Positions 45,009 through 53,600 of a stretch of 64,000 bases of DNA are shown here, in pieces. Location: positions 1 to 64,000 of the forward strand of contig CAZVRK010000011.1 of the NCBI GenBank assembly GCA_964629875.1, written 5' to 3'. How positions within the stretch are numbered: position 1 is the first letter of the stretch; each line of letters begins with the position of its first letter. The DNA comes from UBA3495 sp964629875. Lineage in GTDB: Bacteria > Chloroflexota > Dehalococcoidia > Lucifugimonadales > UBA3495. Made by a program: the position numbers and the translations under genes. The notes under the pieces were generated by a model. It had not been told where the DNA came from. It did not search any database and saw only the letters and a program-made list of their open reading frames with translations.

Positions 45009-45210
45009 AATTAGTAACCCTCAATGGCCGTAAAAATATTTTTCGAACTTGTTGGATGCTAGTTAACCGAGAATTTAATGTCAAGAGTCGCATCAGGACA
45101 AATAAAAATCGGATTAAAATGGCAAATAAACTACAAGACACTGTGATGTGGCTAATGGATATAATTCATTTTAGGTTAATCAAGATAAAATACACGGGTA
45201 GTGAGTTAGG
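45009..45210. other. intergenic region with weak promoter matches
   Basis: The 202-bp divergent gap holds AT-rich sequence with a TATAAT near 45155 and a TAAAAT near 45187, but no convincing -35 pair. No RNA gene or ORF is seen. Confidence 0.4.
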
Positions 45211-46263
45211 GTGAACAATATGATAGCTAGTTTCTGTAGATATAGTGTCCTATTAGCCATGCTTGTAGGTTTAATGCTAATTACAGTGGCGTGCTTTAAT
45301 TCAGAAACATCTAGCAACATAGTCTTCGTCTCTGAGATAGATGGAGATGCGGAAATATTTTTGTTGGAACCTGAATCAGGTGAAACGACCAGAATAACCA
45401 GTAATGGTGGATCAGATATATACCCGAATTGGTCCCCTGATCGTAGTAAAATCGCATATGTTAGTGATCAAGCAGGAAGTTATAGGTTGTATATTGCAAA
45501 TCCCTCTGAAGGCGTCATAAAACGATTATTGCTTGATTCGGATTTACAGATCGAACCCCTTCAGCCAGTCTGGTCTCCAGATGGCAGCACTTTGTCATTT
45601 AGCGCTTCGTCTAATGGTGATTCGGATTTATATGTTGCTGATGCAAATTTGGATGAGAAACAAGACGCGACTCGAATTACATTTAATCCAGGAGCAGAGC
45701 ACTTGGGAGATTGGTCTCCTGACGGGGAATGGTTAGTCTTCCATTCATCAGGACTACCAGCATATCAAGGCCTCTGGCTAAGAAACCCTGATGGCGTAAA
45801 TCTGATTCAATTGACTTCAGAGGATGATAGAAATGCTAGATGGTCCCCCAATGGTGATGATATAGTCTTTACTCGCCATTCGGAAGGCGCTTCTAAGATT
45901 TGTGTAGCTAGTAAGCAAACCAATGGTCATTGGCGGGATGATGTGAATACCGATTGTTATACCCCTGGAGGCGAGAGTAACCAATCTCCAGTATGGTCTC
46001 CGGATGGTAAATCATTGGCTTACGTGTCTTTCGGGGATGGCAATGCAGAGATTTATACAATGGGTCCTGATGGTACAAAACAGCGTCGATTGACTAAAAA
46101 TAATGTAGACGATTTGCACCCAGTGTGGGGTCCTGATGGAAAGAGAATAGCTTTTGTATCATACCTGTATGGACTAGGCGAAATAATTGTTCTAGATGTT
46201 TCAGAAGGTAAACAAAAGCGGCTAACGCGAAATAATTCAGAGGATCATTCTCATAATTGGTGA
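45211..46263 (+). CDS. TolB-like/WD40-like beta-propeller exported protein
   Basis: A 350-residue protein with an N-terminal hydrophobic signal ending in a lipobox-like TVAC (C28), so probably secreted and possibly lipid-anchored. It has at least six PD40-type repeats marked by WSPDG or close forms (YPNWSPD, QPVWSPDG, LGDWSPDG, ARWSPNG, SPVWSPDG, HPVWGPDG), forming a propeller. There is no TolB N-terminal domain. It could serve binding or scaffold roles outside the membrane. Start may be GTG 45211 or ATG 45220. Confidence 0.8.
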   Translation: MNNMIASFCRYSVLLAMLVGLMLITVACFNSETSSNIVFVSEIDGDAEIFLLEPESGETTRITSNGGSDIYPNWSPDRSKIAYVSDQAGSYRLYIANPSEGVIKRLLLDSDLQIEPLQPVWSPDGSTLSFSASSNGDSDLYVADANLDEKQDATRITFNPGAEHLGDWSPDGEWLVFHSSGLPAYQGLWLRNPDGVNLIQLTSEDDRNARWSPNGDDIVFTRHSEGASKICVASKQTNGHWRDDVNTDCYTPGGESNQSPVWSPDGKSLAYVSFGDGNAEIYTMGPDGTKQRRLTKNNVDDLHPVWGPDGKRIAFVSYLYGLGEIIVLDVSEGKQKRLTRNNSEDHSHNW

Positions 46264-46375
46264 GTAGTTAGATTTCTCTCGAGTGATCACTAATTCCGAG
46301 CCATTCGTGATTTGGGTTTATCGCTGTCCGCAACGACATGTCAACTAGCACTTAACATTTTTACAGGATGGGAAC

Positions 46376-47104
46376 TTGGCTGAAATACTTCAGATAGTGA
46401 TCATTGCACTTGCTACACTAGTAGGATTTACAATAGCAGGCGTAGTCGGATTTGGCGGTGGTGTTGTGGTGCTGCCGATATTAGTATCCATAGTAGGAAT
46501 ACAAGAAGCAGTTCCAATTCTAACAATATCGCAACTGTCCAGTAATTTCTCGCGGGTATGGATACATCGTCAGAACCTTGACTGGAGGGTATTTAAGTAT
46601 TTTGCTGTAGGGTCGCTCCCTTTTGCTATCATAGGTAGTTTATTACTGGTAACTCTTGATACCCCAATTCTGGTACGAGCTCTCGGCGCATTCATGCTGG
46701 GATGTGTAATATTCATGAAGTTACCTGTAGGTAAGAACTTCAATATGAAACTTGCGGGATTTATACCTGTCGGCGCTATGACTGGTTTCACTTCAGCCTC
46801 AATGGGTGTTCCTGGGCCATTTCCGGTGATATTCTATATTGCTTATGGTATGGGGGCCAGTGCCTTGGTAGGCACCTCATCTTTAGGACAGGGGCTAATA
46901 CATTTCCCAAAACTAATTGTGTATGGAATGTCTGACTTGCTTACGGTGAAGGTGATTGTATTAGGTTTGGGATTAGCGCCGATAGGATTTATTGCAGCGT
47001 TCTTAGGGAAATTAATTCTGCAAAGGCTTTCTCCAAGAGCATTTCGTATAATTATAGATGTGTTGTTAGTGTTTTGGGGCTTGGTGTTCTTGATCAAAGG
47101 ATAG
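46376..47104 (+). CDS. TauE/SafE-family sulfite exporter-like permease
   Basis: A 242-residue membrane protein with about eight helices. The family motif GVVGFGGGVVVLPIL lies near the N-terminus and TGFTSASMGVPGPFPVIFY in the middle. Members move sulfite, sulfoacetate or other organic anions. The start is TTG with AGGATGG upstream. No sulfur-metabolism genes are near, so the substrate is open. Confidence 0.82.
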   Translation: MAEILQIVIIALATLVGFTIAGVVGFGGGVVVLPILVSIVGIQEAVPILTISQLSSNFSRVWIHRQNLDWRVFKYFAVGSLPFAIIGSLLLVTLDTPILVRALGAFMLGCVIFMKLPVGKNFNMKLAGFIPVGAMTGFTSASMGVPGPFPVIFYIAYGMGASALVGTSSLGQGLIHFPKLIVYGMSDLLTVKVIVLGLGLAPIGFIAAFLGKLILQRLSPRAFRIIIDVLLVFWGLVFLIKG

Positions 47105-47187
47105 GAAATTAGCTAAAACATCAATATTATCAGCAATCTCTAGTCGACTGCTAAAGTGCTGGATGCTAGACTCAACTCAGGGGAATA

Positions 47188-47775
47188 GTGGATAGAGTGA
47201 TTTGCGAAGTTGGATGGCACGGTGTGGTAAGAGTGAATGTATCTAAGGTTATGACAAGGCTATGGTCTCCAGTGACTGTTGTTACCTCCAATTTTGAGGG
47301 TCGTGTTAATGGACAGGTTGCCGTTTCTATAAGCGCTGCATCTATTGTCCCTGATTTGCCTAGAGTCTTAGTCCAAATTTACAAAACTAACTTCAGTCAT
47401 GGTTTGATCTCGGACAGTGGAGTTTGTACTGTCAATTTTCTGTCTCCGGATCAGGTTGAGATGATACCGGTCTTTGGATTTGTATCCGGGAACGAGATCA
47501 ATAAGTTTGATGGGATCATTTATGAAACAGGGGTCACTGGGTGTCCCATATTGGCAGACACGTGGGGCCATTTCGATATTAAGATAATAGATTCAATGGA
47601 TGCCGGAGATATGACGTGTTTTCTAGGATCGGTTGTCGCTGGTATTGTTGATGATTCTAAAGAGCCATTGTATTGGAATCAAGCTAGACGTACATTGTCA
47701 CCTGAACAAAATGATCACTGGGATGAATTAGTGAGATCACAGATATCAATCTCCGAAAAAGCGATGAAGTTTTAG
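47188..47775 (+). CDS. flavin reductase-like (FMN-binding split barrel) protein
   Basis: A 195-residue protein of the flavin reductase domain family. It has SPVTVVTSNFEGRVNGQVAVSISAASIVPDLPRVLVQI, which binds FMN phosphate, and a later GDMTCFLGSVVAG strand. It may reduce flavin for a partner oxygenase or act as an FMN oxidoreductase. Start is GTG 47188 or GTG 47197. The CinA/NadD-like gene follows 34 bp later. Confidence 0.82.
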   Translation: MDRVICEVGWHGVVRVNVSKVMTRLWSPVTVVTSNFEGRVNGQVAVSISAASIVPDLPRVLVQIYKTNFSHGLISDSGVCTVNFLSPDQVEMIPVFGFVSGNEINKFDGIIYETGVTGCPILADTWGHFDIKIIDSMDAGDMTCFLGSVVAGIVDDSKEPLYWNQARRTLSPEQNDHWDELVRSQISISEKAMKF

Positions 47776-47809
47776 ACACTGAGGAGATCCTTTGTATTGA
47801 GGGAGCTGC

Positions 47810-49110
47810 ATGGACGGAATAACATCTCTGGTTGAAAAGATACACTCGACGCCACATAAGGCGGTTTTAGCTGTAGCTGGCGCAGGGACTCAGGCAGTTG
47901 CAGCGTTGCTAGCAGTGTCAGGTGCTTCGAGAAGTTTATTAGAAGTGACGATCCCGTACGGACGTTTATCGATGATTGAATTGTTGGGCAAGGAGCCAGA
48001 GCAGTATGTATGCTCCGAAACTGCTGTAGACATGGCTAGGGCTTGTTTTAATCGAGCAAGCAATTTGTTAGAGGATTCATCTCCTGCTATAGGTATCGCG
48101 TGTACTGCCACAATCGCTACAGATCGTACAAAGCGAGGAGATCACCGCGGTTGTATAGCGGCCTGGACTGAATCAGGAGTTTATAAATTTGACTTGATTT
48201 TGCATAAAGGGGCGAGAGATAGGTTAGGGGAAGAAATGGTTCTCAGTAGGGCTCTTATAAACATGTTAGCGCAAGTTTCCGATATAGAGAGCCAAATAGA
48301 CATAGGTATCGATGATCATGAAACTCCTGAAAGTAGTTACTCCGATCACAATGGTTTACTGGATAGGCTTTTGTCAGGTGATGTTGATATGTTGATGGTC
48401 GATCCCGATGGTGTTATGACTGCTAACTTTGATTGGCCTGAGTGTGTATATCCTGGGTCATTTCGTCCATTGCACACTGGGCATAAGAGATTGTTAGAAG
48501 TTGTTCATGAGCGCTTGGGTTGTTCTGTCACCTTTGAGATTTCGGTACAAAATGTTGATAAACCACCTTTGAGCAGGGACGAAATTATAGATAGGCTAGC
48601 TCAGTTCCGAGGGTATAATGCTGTTATCCTAACCCGTGCGGAAACATTTTATAAGAAAGCCAAACTACTGCCGGGAACCACATTTGTACTAGGATGGGAT
48701 ACTGCCGTCCGATTAGTTGATCCCAAATACTACGCGGATGATGTTGATTTTATGTTTTCGAAGCTGTGTGAAATGTCCGCTAGTGAGACGAAGTTCTTGG
48801 TAGCCGGTCGGGAAAAAGAAGGCGTATTCCAATCACTAGAAGATGTTGATATTCCAAAAGGATTTGAAAGACTGTTTAGCGGTATTTCAGAGAATCAATT
48901 TAGAGTCGNNNNNNNNNNNNNNNNNNNNNNNNNNNNNNNNNNNNNNNNNNNNNNNNNNNNNNNNNNNNNNNNNNNNNNNNNNNNNNNNNNNNNNNNNNNN
49001 NNNNNNNNCCAAAAGGATTTGAAAGACTGTTTAGCGGTATTTCAGAGAATCAATTTAGAGTCGATATATCTTCGACAGAATTGCGGAACCAAGATGGTGA
49101 CTCTTGCTGA
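47810..49110 (+). CDS. CinA/PncC-like domain fused to NadD-like nucleotidyltransferase (split by N run)
   Basis: Residues about 1-165 are a CinA C-terminal (PncC, NMN deamidase) domain: VAGAGTQAVAALLAVSGASRSLLEVTIPYGR, and GIACTATIATDRTKRGDHRG. The second half is an HxGH nucleotidyltransferase (YPGSFRPLHTGH, FVLGWDTAVRLVDPKYY). After 100 N the preceding 55 bases recur exactly. If the copies are merged, the frame continues as VDISSTELRNQDGDSC and stops at TGA 49108-49110, restoring the ISSTxIR-type motif. The raw reading across the N run is in the wrong frame. Similar fusions exist in plants and fungi. A pyridine-nucleotide salvage enzyme is likely. Confidence 0.82.
48909..49008. other. assembly gap (100 N) flanked by identical sequence
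   Basis: The gap is exactly 100 N. The 55 bases before it (48854-48908) equal the 55 bases after it (49009-49063). It is therefore almost certainly an unjoined overlap between contigs and not missing sequence. Confidence 0.95.
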
Positions 49111-49184
49111 TGTATTGTAAGAACTTTACCTCACAATTGGGAAATGGATTACTGTATTCTCAGAGGTTTTGTACTCGTTTTTCA

Positions 49185-49214
49185 TTGACACAAATTTTGC
49201 GCCGATGATATCAT
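49185..49214 (+). promoter_or_regulatory. promoter for the nuoA operon
   Basis: TTGACA (49185-49190), an 18-bp spacer and TATCAT (49209-49214), with TGA directly before the -10. It lies 72 bp before the nuoA start and is the best match in the gap after the CinA/NadD-like gene. Confidence 0.6.
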
Positions 49215-49234
49215 CTTTCTAACGGGAGACTGGA

Positions 49235-49251
49235 GCTATACATCGTATAGC
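49235..49251 (+). repeat. perfect 7-bp hairpin in the nuoA leader
   Basis: GCTATAC and GTATAGC pair around an ATC loop, between the promoter and the ribosome site of nuoA. It could stabilise the leader or bind a protein. No T-run follows, so it is not a terminator. Confidence 0.5.
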
Positions 49252-49285
49252 GACACTCGATTTATTCTTTTCACCAGGTGTTATA

Positions 49286-49681
49286 TTGCAGCCATTTGAT
49301 GTTCATTTGTACGCGCAGAATTGGGTGGCTGTTGCCTTTTCCGTAATTATTGGGGTGATGGCGATTGGCGGTATGTTTGCTGCTTCGAGACTCCTGTCGT
49401 CCCGTCGGCACTCCGATGTAAAGCTCAGCACGTATGAATGTGGTATACCTGCAACGCCTTATTCATGGTCCAACCTAAACATTAGGTTCTATATATTCGC
49501 TATATTATTCTTAATATTTGACGTTGAAGCGGTGTTTCTATTTCCGTGGGCAGTCGTTTTCTTAGAACAAAGGGATCTGGGTAACGTTGTGCCGTTTTAT
49601 GCGATGGTAATGTTTTTGGGAGTCTTGTTCTTTGCGATAATTTACGCTTGGAAAAAGGGAGTTTTAGATTGGCAGAAATAA
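49286..49681 (+). CDS. nuoA: NADH-quinone oxidoreductase subunit A
   Basis: A 131-residue, three-helix membrane subunit of complex I. The loop signature KLSTYECGIPATPYSWSNLNIRFYIFAILFLIFDVEAVFL is diagnostic: the conserved cysteine, the Asp-Glu pair and the Arg are all present. Start is TTG 49286 after AGGTG. It leads the second complex I operon and overlaps nuoB by 13 bp. Confidence 0.96.
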   Translation: MQPFDVHLYAQNWVAVAFSVIIGVMAIGGMFAASRLLSSRRHSDVKLSTYECGIPATPYSWSNLNIRFYIFAILFLIFDVEAVFLFPWAVVFLEQRDLGNVVPFYAMVMFLGVLFFAIIYAWKKGVLDWQK

Positions 49682-50205
49682 TCCTAGGTCAAGGAAATAT
49701 TCCTGCCCCTAGCTTGGTAGATCAAGCTATTGCTGGTAGAGTGCCAGGTGTTATCACTACAAGCAAAGAACAGCTTATTGGAATGGCACGTAAATCATCG
49801 CTATGGACTTTAAGCTTCGGATTGGCCTGCTGCGCAATAGAGATGATATCAACTTACATGGCTCATCATGATTTTGACCGTTTTGGCGTGGTCACGTGGC
49901 CATCTCCAAGACAATCTGACGTGATGATAGTAGCTGGAACTGTGGTTAAGAAAATGGCGGAACCTATTAGGTTGTTATATGAGCAAATGCCGGAACCCAA
50001 ATGGGTTATAGCGATGGGCAGTTGTGCTACTAATGGCGGGCCTTATTATAGATCCTACTCGGTGGTTATGGGTGTTGATCACATAATACCAGTTGATGTT
50101 TACGTGCCTGGATGCCCCCCGAGACCCGAAGCCCTTCTATACGGAATATTAAAACTACAAGACAAGATTATGGAGGATGCTAAGAGAAGTGGCAGCCGAT
50201 CATAA
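49669..50205 (+). CDS. nuoB: NADH-quinone oxidoreductase subunit B
   Basis: Carries the last iron-sulfur cluster, N2, next to quinone. It has 178 residues from TTG 49669, chosen because GGGAG lies 7 nt upstream; TTG 49648 would add seven residues. The N2 ligands are C54 and C55 (LACCAIEM), C119 (GSCATNGG) and C149 (PGCPPRPEALLYG). It overlaps nuoA and nuoC at its ends, so translation is likely coupled. Confidence 0.96.
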   Translation: MAEIILGQGNIPAPSLVDQAIAGRVPGVITTSKEQLIGMARKSSLWTLSFGLACCAIEMISTYMAHHDFDRFGVVTWPSPRQSDVMIVAGTVVKKMAEPIRLLYEQMPEPKWVIAMGSCATNGGPYYRSYSVVMGVDHIIPVDVYVPGCPPRPEALLYGILKLQDKIMEDAKRSGSRS

Positions 50206-50710
50206 TCAAGAAGCATCAGAAATTACACAGCCTGATTTCACTCACTTGACACAAAAGTCACATGATTTTTTGGAAATGGTATGTAAGGCTCTCTCGCAAT
50301 ACACTGTAGAAATGGGAGCAATGAAAGATATTCCTCAGATAAAAGTGTCTTCTGACAGCGTACTACGAGTATGTGGATTGCTTAAAGATGCATCTGGAAT
50401 CGAGCTAAAGATGTTGCACTGTTTAACATGTGTGGATTATGAGTCGTATGTTGAGATGGTTTACTTCTTGCATTCTATGTCTCAGGAGCAGTTCTTAGTG
50501 CTGAAAGCAGACGTAGACTATGAAGCTCTGGAGATTGAATCCGTAACGGGATTGTGGGCAGCAGCCAATTGGTATGAAAGAGAGGTTCACGACTTGTTTG
50601 GTGTGTCATTCTCTGGACACTCAGATTTAAGTCCTCTTCTATTGTACGACGAATTTGTGGGACACCCTGGCAGGAAAGAGTATGATTTTCATGAATATCA
50701 GGAATTCTAG
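50177..50710 (+). CDS. nuoC: NADH-quinone oxidoreductase subunit C
   Basis: A peripheral-arm subunit without cofactors, 177 residues. It shows MVYFLHSMSQ, VTGLWAAANWYEREVHDLFGVSFSGH and FVGHPGRKEYDF, the typical C-terminal signature. It is separate from nuoD, unlike in E. coli, where they are fused. The ATG at 50177 lies directly at GGAGG, too close to use it well, and GTG 50189 is an alternative start. It overlaps nuoB by 29 bp. Confidence 0.93.
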   Translation: MLREVAADHNQEASEITQPDFTHLTQKSHDFLEMVCKALSQYTVEMGAMKDIPQIKVSSDSVLRVCGLLKDASGIELKMLHCLTCVDYESYVEMVYFLHSMSQEQFLVLKADVDYEALEIESVTGLWAAANWYEREVHDLFGVSFSGHSDLSPLLLYDEFVGHPGRKEYDFHEYQEF

Positions 50711-50714
50711 ATAA

Positions 50715-50984
50715 ATGACAGATTCCATCATTGACTCTATTATTCTAAAAGCAGAAACACGTTTGGTTGATGGTGTTTATTGCACTGGTTTAGCTGAACT
50801 TGGTTTGGAGTGTTCATCTGACTCATTGGATGCCGCACATGAAGAGTTCGTACATATTGTGCGGTCTTGGATAGAATTCCAGGATACTGCAGGTACCTTA
50901 AGTGATTCCTTAAGTGAATTAGGGTTCTTGGGTGTCGGGGAAGAGACAGAGATTCATTTAGAATTTCTCGAAGACTTAGCATGA
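50715..50984 (+). CDS. HicB-like small protein, copy 1, in the nuo operon
   Basis: An 89-residue protein starting 4 bp after nuoC. The strand-helix pattern (VYCTGLAELGLECSSDSLDAAHEEFVHIVRSWIEF...GTLSDSLSELGF) resembles HicB/UPF0150 antitoxin-like folds. It is paralogous in layout to the next gene. No HicA partner toxin is seen. It may regulate or assist complex I, or be a stray antitoxin. Low sequence identity makes the family call tentative. Confidence 0.6.
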   Translation: MTDSIIDSIILKAETRLVDGVYCTGLAELGLECSSDSLDAAHEEFVHIVRSWIEFQDTAGTLSDSLSELGFLGVGEETEIHLEFLEDLA

Positions 50985-51002
50985 TGATTTAGGTTTGTTG
51001 AA

Positions 51003-51272
51003 ATGGATAGTATCGTTTATCAAATTGAGGAATCCAACGTTGCTAATAACCATGAGGCATATTGTCCTGAGTTATTGATAACTGGATTCGGCGATACAGC
51101 GGAAGAAGCAAGAATGGCTCTACGCCGGGAAATAGGTATTTATCTAGAGGACTGTGAGAGTCTGGGGGTATTGGACGAAGTTCTTATAGAGGCAGGCTTC
51201 TACGATGATGATGAAGTTTGGATGAGCAGTCTGGTTACACCTCCTAAAGAACCTGAAATAAGATTCGTATAG
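51003..51272 (+). CDS. HicB-like small protein, copy 2, in the nuo operon
   Basis: Also 89 residues, with a clearer HicB pattern: ITGFGDTAEEARMALRREIGIYLEDCESLGVLDEVLIEAGF, the usual antitoxin-like strand, helix and short turn. No DNA-binding tail (ribbon-helix-helix or HTH) is evident at the C-terminus. It sits 18 bp after copy 1 and about 50 bp before nuoD. The two copies between nuoC and nuoD look like an ancient tandem duplication. Confidence 0.65.
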   Translation: MDSIVYQIEESNVANNHEAYCPELLITGFGDTAEEARMALRREIGIYLEDCESLGVLDEVLIEAGFYDDDEVWMSSLVTPPKEPEIRFV

Positions 51273-51323
51273 ATAGAGTCTACGGAAATATAAAAGAACT
51301 AATTGAGGGTTGAAGTCAGGAAT

Positions 51324-52454
51324 ATGCCTGAAGTTGTAAATGAATCTAGAAATAATTCCAACTCTGTTGATTTGCTACTCAACATGGGACCCCAACATCC
51401 ATCTACTCACGGTGTGTTCAGGATGGTCCTTGGGGTGGATGGAGAGAAAATTACCAGTGTGCGGCCGCATATAGGCTATTTGCATAGAGGGTCAGAGAAA
51501 CTTTGTGAGGGTGAGCAGTATCACCAGATCATAACGTTGTTCGACAGATTGGATTATCTTGCTAACTTCAATAATGAATTGGTCTATTGCCAAGCTGTCG
51601 AAAAGCTGATGGATTTGGAAGTGCCAGAGCGAGCTGAGTATGTCAGGGTCATACTGTGTGAATTGAATAGAATAGCAAGTCATCTTCTTTACGTAGGAAC
51701 TATAGGTTTGGATGCAGGGGCTATGACTCCTACTATGATGGCTTTCCGTGGCCGAGAACGTATACAGGCCTTGTTTGAAGAAATTTCCGGCGCCAGAATG
51801 ATGCACAATTATTTTAGAATTGGTGGTCTTAAGGAAGACTTGCCGGACAACTTCGTACAGTTGATTTCTGATCTATTACCATTGCTTCGACAAGATGTTG
51901 AGGAAAGTGACAAAATACTTACTTTCAATGAAATTTTTCTAGCACGCTTGAAAGATATAGGAACCATCAGTAAAGAAGAGGCCATCGAATATGGTTTGAC
52001 AGGTCCGTGTCTTCGCGGATGTGGTGTGGATTACGATGTCCGAAAGGCGCAACCGTATTCAGTGTATGATCGCTTCGAATTTGAGGTACCTATAGGTCTT
52101 GATGGAGATTGCTGGGACAGGCATTGGGTCAGAGTTCAAGAGATGTATGAATCATTGAGAATTGTTGAACAAGCTCTTGAACAAATACCAGATGGTCCGG
52201 TGACATCTTCTTTGGGGAGAAGGTTAATAAGACCTCCTGCTGGAGAAGTCTATGTTAGAGCGGAAAACCCTCGTGGTGAGCTCGGAGTGTTTCTGGTGAG
52301 CAATGGTACTGATCGCCCATATAGACTGAAGGTTCGTCCGCCTTCGTTTTGTAATTTGTCAGCATTGGAGAAGCTTTTAGAAAACTCTTGGATAGCAGAT
52401 TCTGTAGTGATTTTGGGGTCTTTGGATATAGTTTTAGGTGAGGTGGATAGGTAG
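51324..52454 (+). CDS. nuoD: NADH-quinone oxidoreductase subunit D
   Basis: The 49-kDa-type subunit that lines the quinone site, 376 residues. It has MGPQHPSTHGVFRM, with the quinone-site histidines, HIGYLHRGSEKLCE and RIASHLLYVGTIGLDAGAMTP. The C-terminus ends with GSLDIVLGEVDR, as usual. ATG 51324 follows a short AGGA; a TTG at 51303 is possible. nuoH follows 3 bp later. Confidence 0.96.
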   Translation: MPEVVNESRNNSNSVDLLLNMGPQHPSTHGVFRMVLGVDGEKITSVRPHIGYLHRGSEKLCEGEQYHQIITLFDRLDYLANFNNELVYCQAVEKLMDLEVPERAEYVRVILCELNRIASHLLYVGTIGLDAGAMTPTMMAFRGRERIQALFEEISGARMMHNYFRIGGLKEDLPDNFVQLISDLLPLLRQDVEESDKILTFNEIFLARLKDIGTISKEEAIEYGLTGPCLRGCGVDYDVRKAQPYSVYDRFEFEVPIGLDGDCWDRHWVRVQEMYESLRIVEQALEQIPDGPVTSSLGRRLIRPPAGEVYVRAENPRGELGVFLVSNGTDRPYRLKVRPPSFCNLSALEKLLENSWIADSVVILGSLDIVLGEVDR

Positions 52455-52457
52455 TTT

Positions 52458-53597
52458 ATGACTGGTCTGTTGCTCTATATAACTATCTCAGATGTCCAAA
52501 GTACGGTTACTGCACTCGGAATACTTTTTGGCGTTTTGTCAGTCATAGTATTGTCTTTGACTTGGTTAGAAAGGAAGGCATTGGGCAGATTGCAGCGGCG
52601 TCTGGGCCCTACGAGGACCGGACCGTTTGGGTTATTACAGCCTATAGCAGATGCAGTAAAACTGGTTTTGAAAGAAGATATTTTACCTAGTGCGTCAGAT
52701 AAGGCAATTTTTTGGATTGCTCCAGTGATAGTTGTCGTATCAGCTTTTATGGTGTGGGTGACCATACCAATAACAGAAACTATAGGAATTCAAAATCTAG
52801 AGCTTGGGCTGCTATATATTACAGCCGTATCAGTGCTCGGAATATTGGGCCTGGTTCTAGCCGGATGGGGGTCTGCCAATAAATATGGTGTTATTGGGGG
52901 CTTGAGATCTGCTGCTCAACTCATTAGTTATGAGATCCCAATAATAATGGTCGTGGTAGCAGTCGGCATGCTGTCGCAGTCATTGGATCTCAGAGTTATT
53001 GTGGCGGATCAAAATCCATTGTTGTATGGTCTAATATTGCCTCTGGGGCTGGTCATATTCTTCATTTCCGGTCTGGCGGAAGTTGGTCGAACGCCGTTTG
53101 ACATTTATCACGCGGAGTCGGAGATTTCTGGCGGGCCATTCGTGGAGTATAGCGGGGCACACTGGTCGGTTTTCTTTCTAGCTGAATACATCAACACATT
53201 TGCCATCGCCACAATGATAACTATATTCTTTTTGGGTGGTTGGCTTGGTCCTGTATTGCCTGGAATAGTTTGGTTCTTAATAAAGGTTTACGGGATTGTC
53301 TTGGTGGTGTTCTGGATTAGAGGGACGTTTCCAAGATTGAGAATCGATCAACTTATGGCATTTGCTTGGAAAGTAATGGTTCCACTGGCTTTTTATACTA
53401 TTGTTATAACGGCTATATATCTATTCTACAATTTGCCTCCTTGGACATTGACTTGTATGTCACTGTTGGGTCTTATTGTGGTTGGATATTTTATACACCA
53501 ACGGGTCAAAGGACCTGCCAGACGAGTGGAAGAGATTAAAGCTCGCCAGGCTGAGCAGAATAGGAACCGTAACGCAAACGACGGGGCGAGGATTTAA
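52458..53597 (+). CDS. nuoH: NADH-quinone oxidoreductase subunit H
   Basis: A membrane subunit at the quinone entry, 379 residues with about eight helices. Conserved blocks are LERKALGRLQRRLGPTRTGPFGLLQPIADAVKL, AEVGRTPFD and ESEISGGPFVEYSG, and the C-terminal FPRLRIDQLMAFAWK. A charged tail of about 30 residues follows. It is flanked tightly by nuoD and nuoI. Confidence 0.97.
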   Translation: MTGLLLYITISDVQSTVTALGILFGVLSVIVLSLTWLERKALGRLQRRLGPTRTGPFGLLQPIADAVKLVLKEDILPSASDKAIFWIAPVIVVVSAFMVWVTIPITETIGIQNLELGLLYITAVSVLGILGLVLAGWGSANKYGVIGGLRSAAQLISYEIPIIMVVVAVGMLSQSLDLRVIVADQNPLLYGLILPLGLVIFFISGLAEVGRTPFDIYHAESEISGGPFVEYSGAHWSVFFLAEYINTFAIATMITIFFLGGWLGPVLPGIVWFLIKVYGIVLVVFWIRGTFPRLRIDQLMAFAWKVMVPLAFYTIVITAIYLFYNLPPWTLTCMSLLGLIVVGYFIHQRVKGPARRVEEIKARQAEQNRNRNANDGARI

Positions 53598-53600
53598 GTA

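Noticed and set aside
48909..49008. Missing gene content in the 100-N run
   Set aside because: The identical 55-bp flanks show that the two contigs overlap, so the N run is an artefact.
49108..49110. UGA at the end of the CinA/NadD-like gene as another Sec codon
   Set aside because: The fold is complete after the ISSTELR motif and the sequence beyond matches no cysteine-containing motif.
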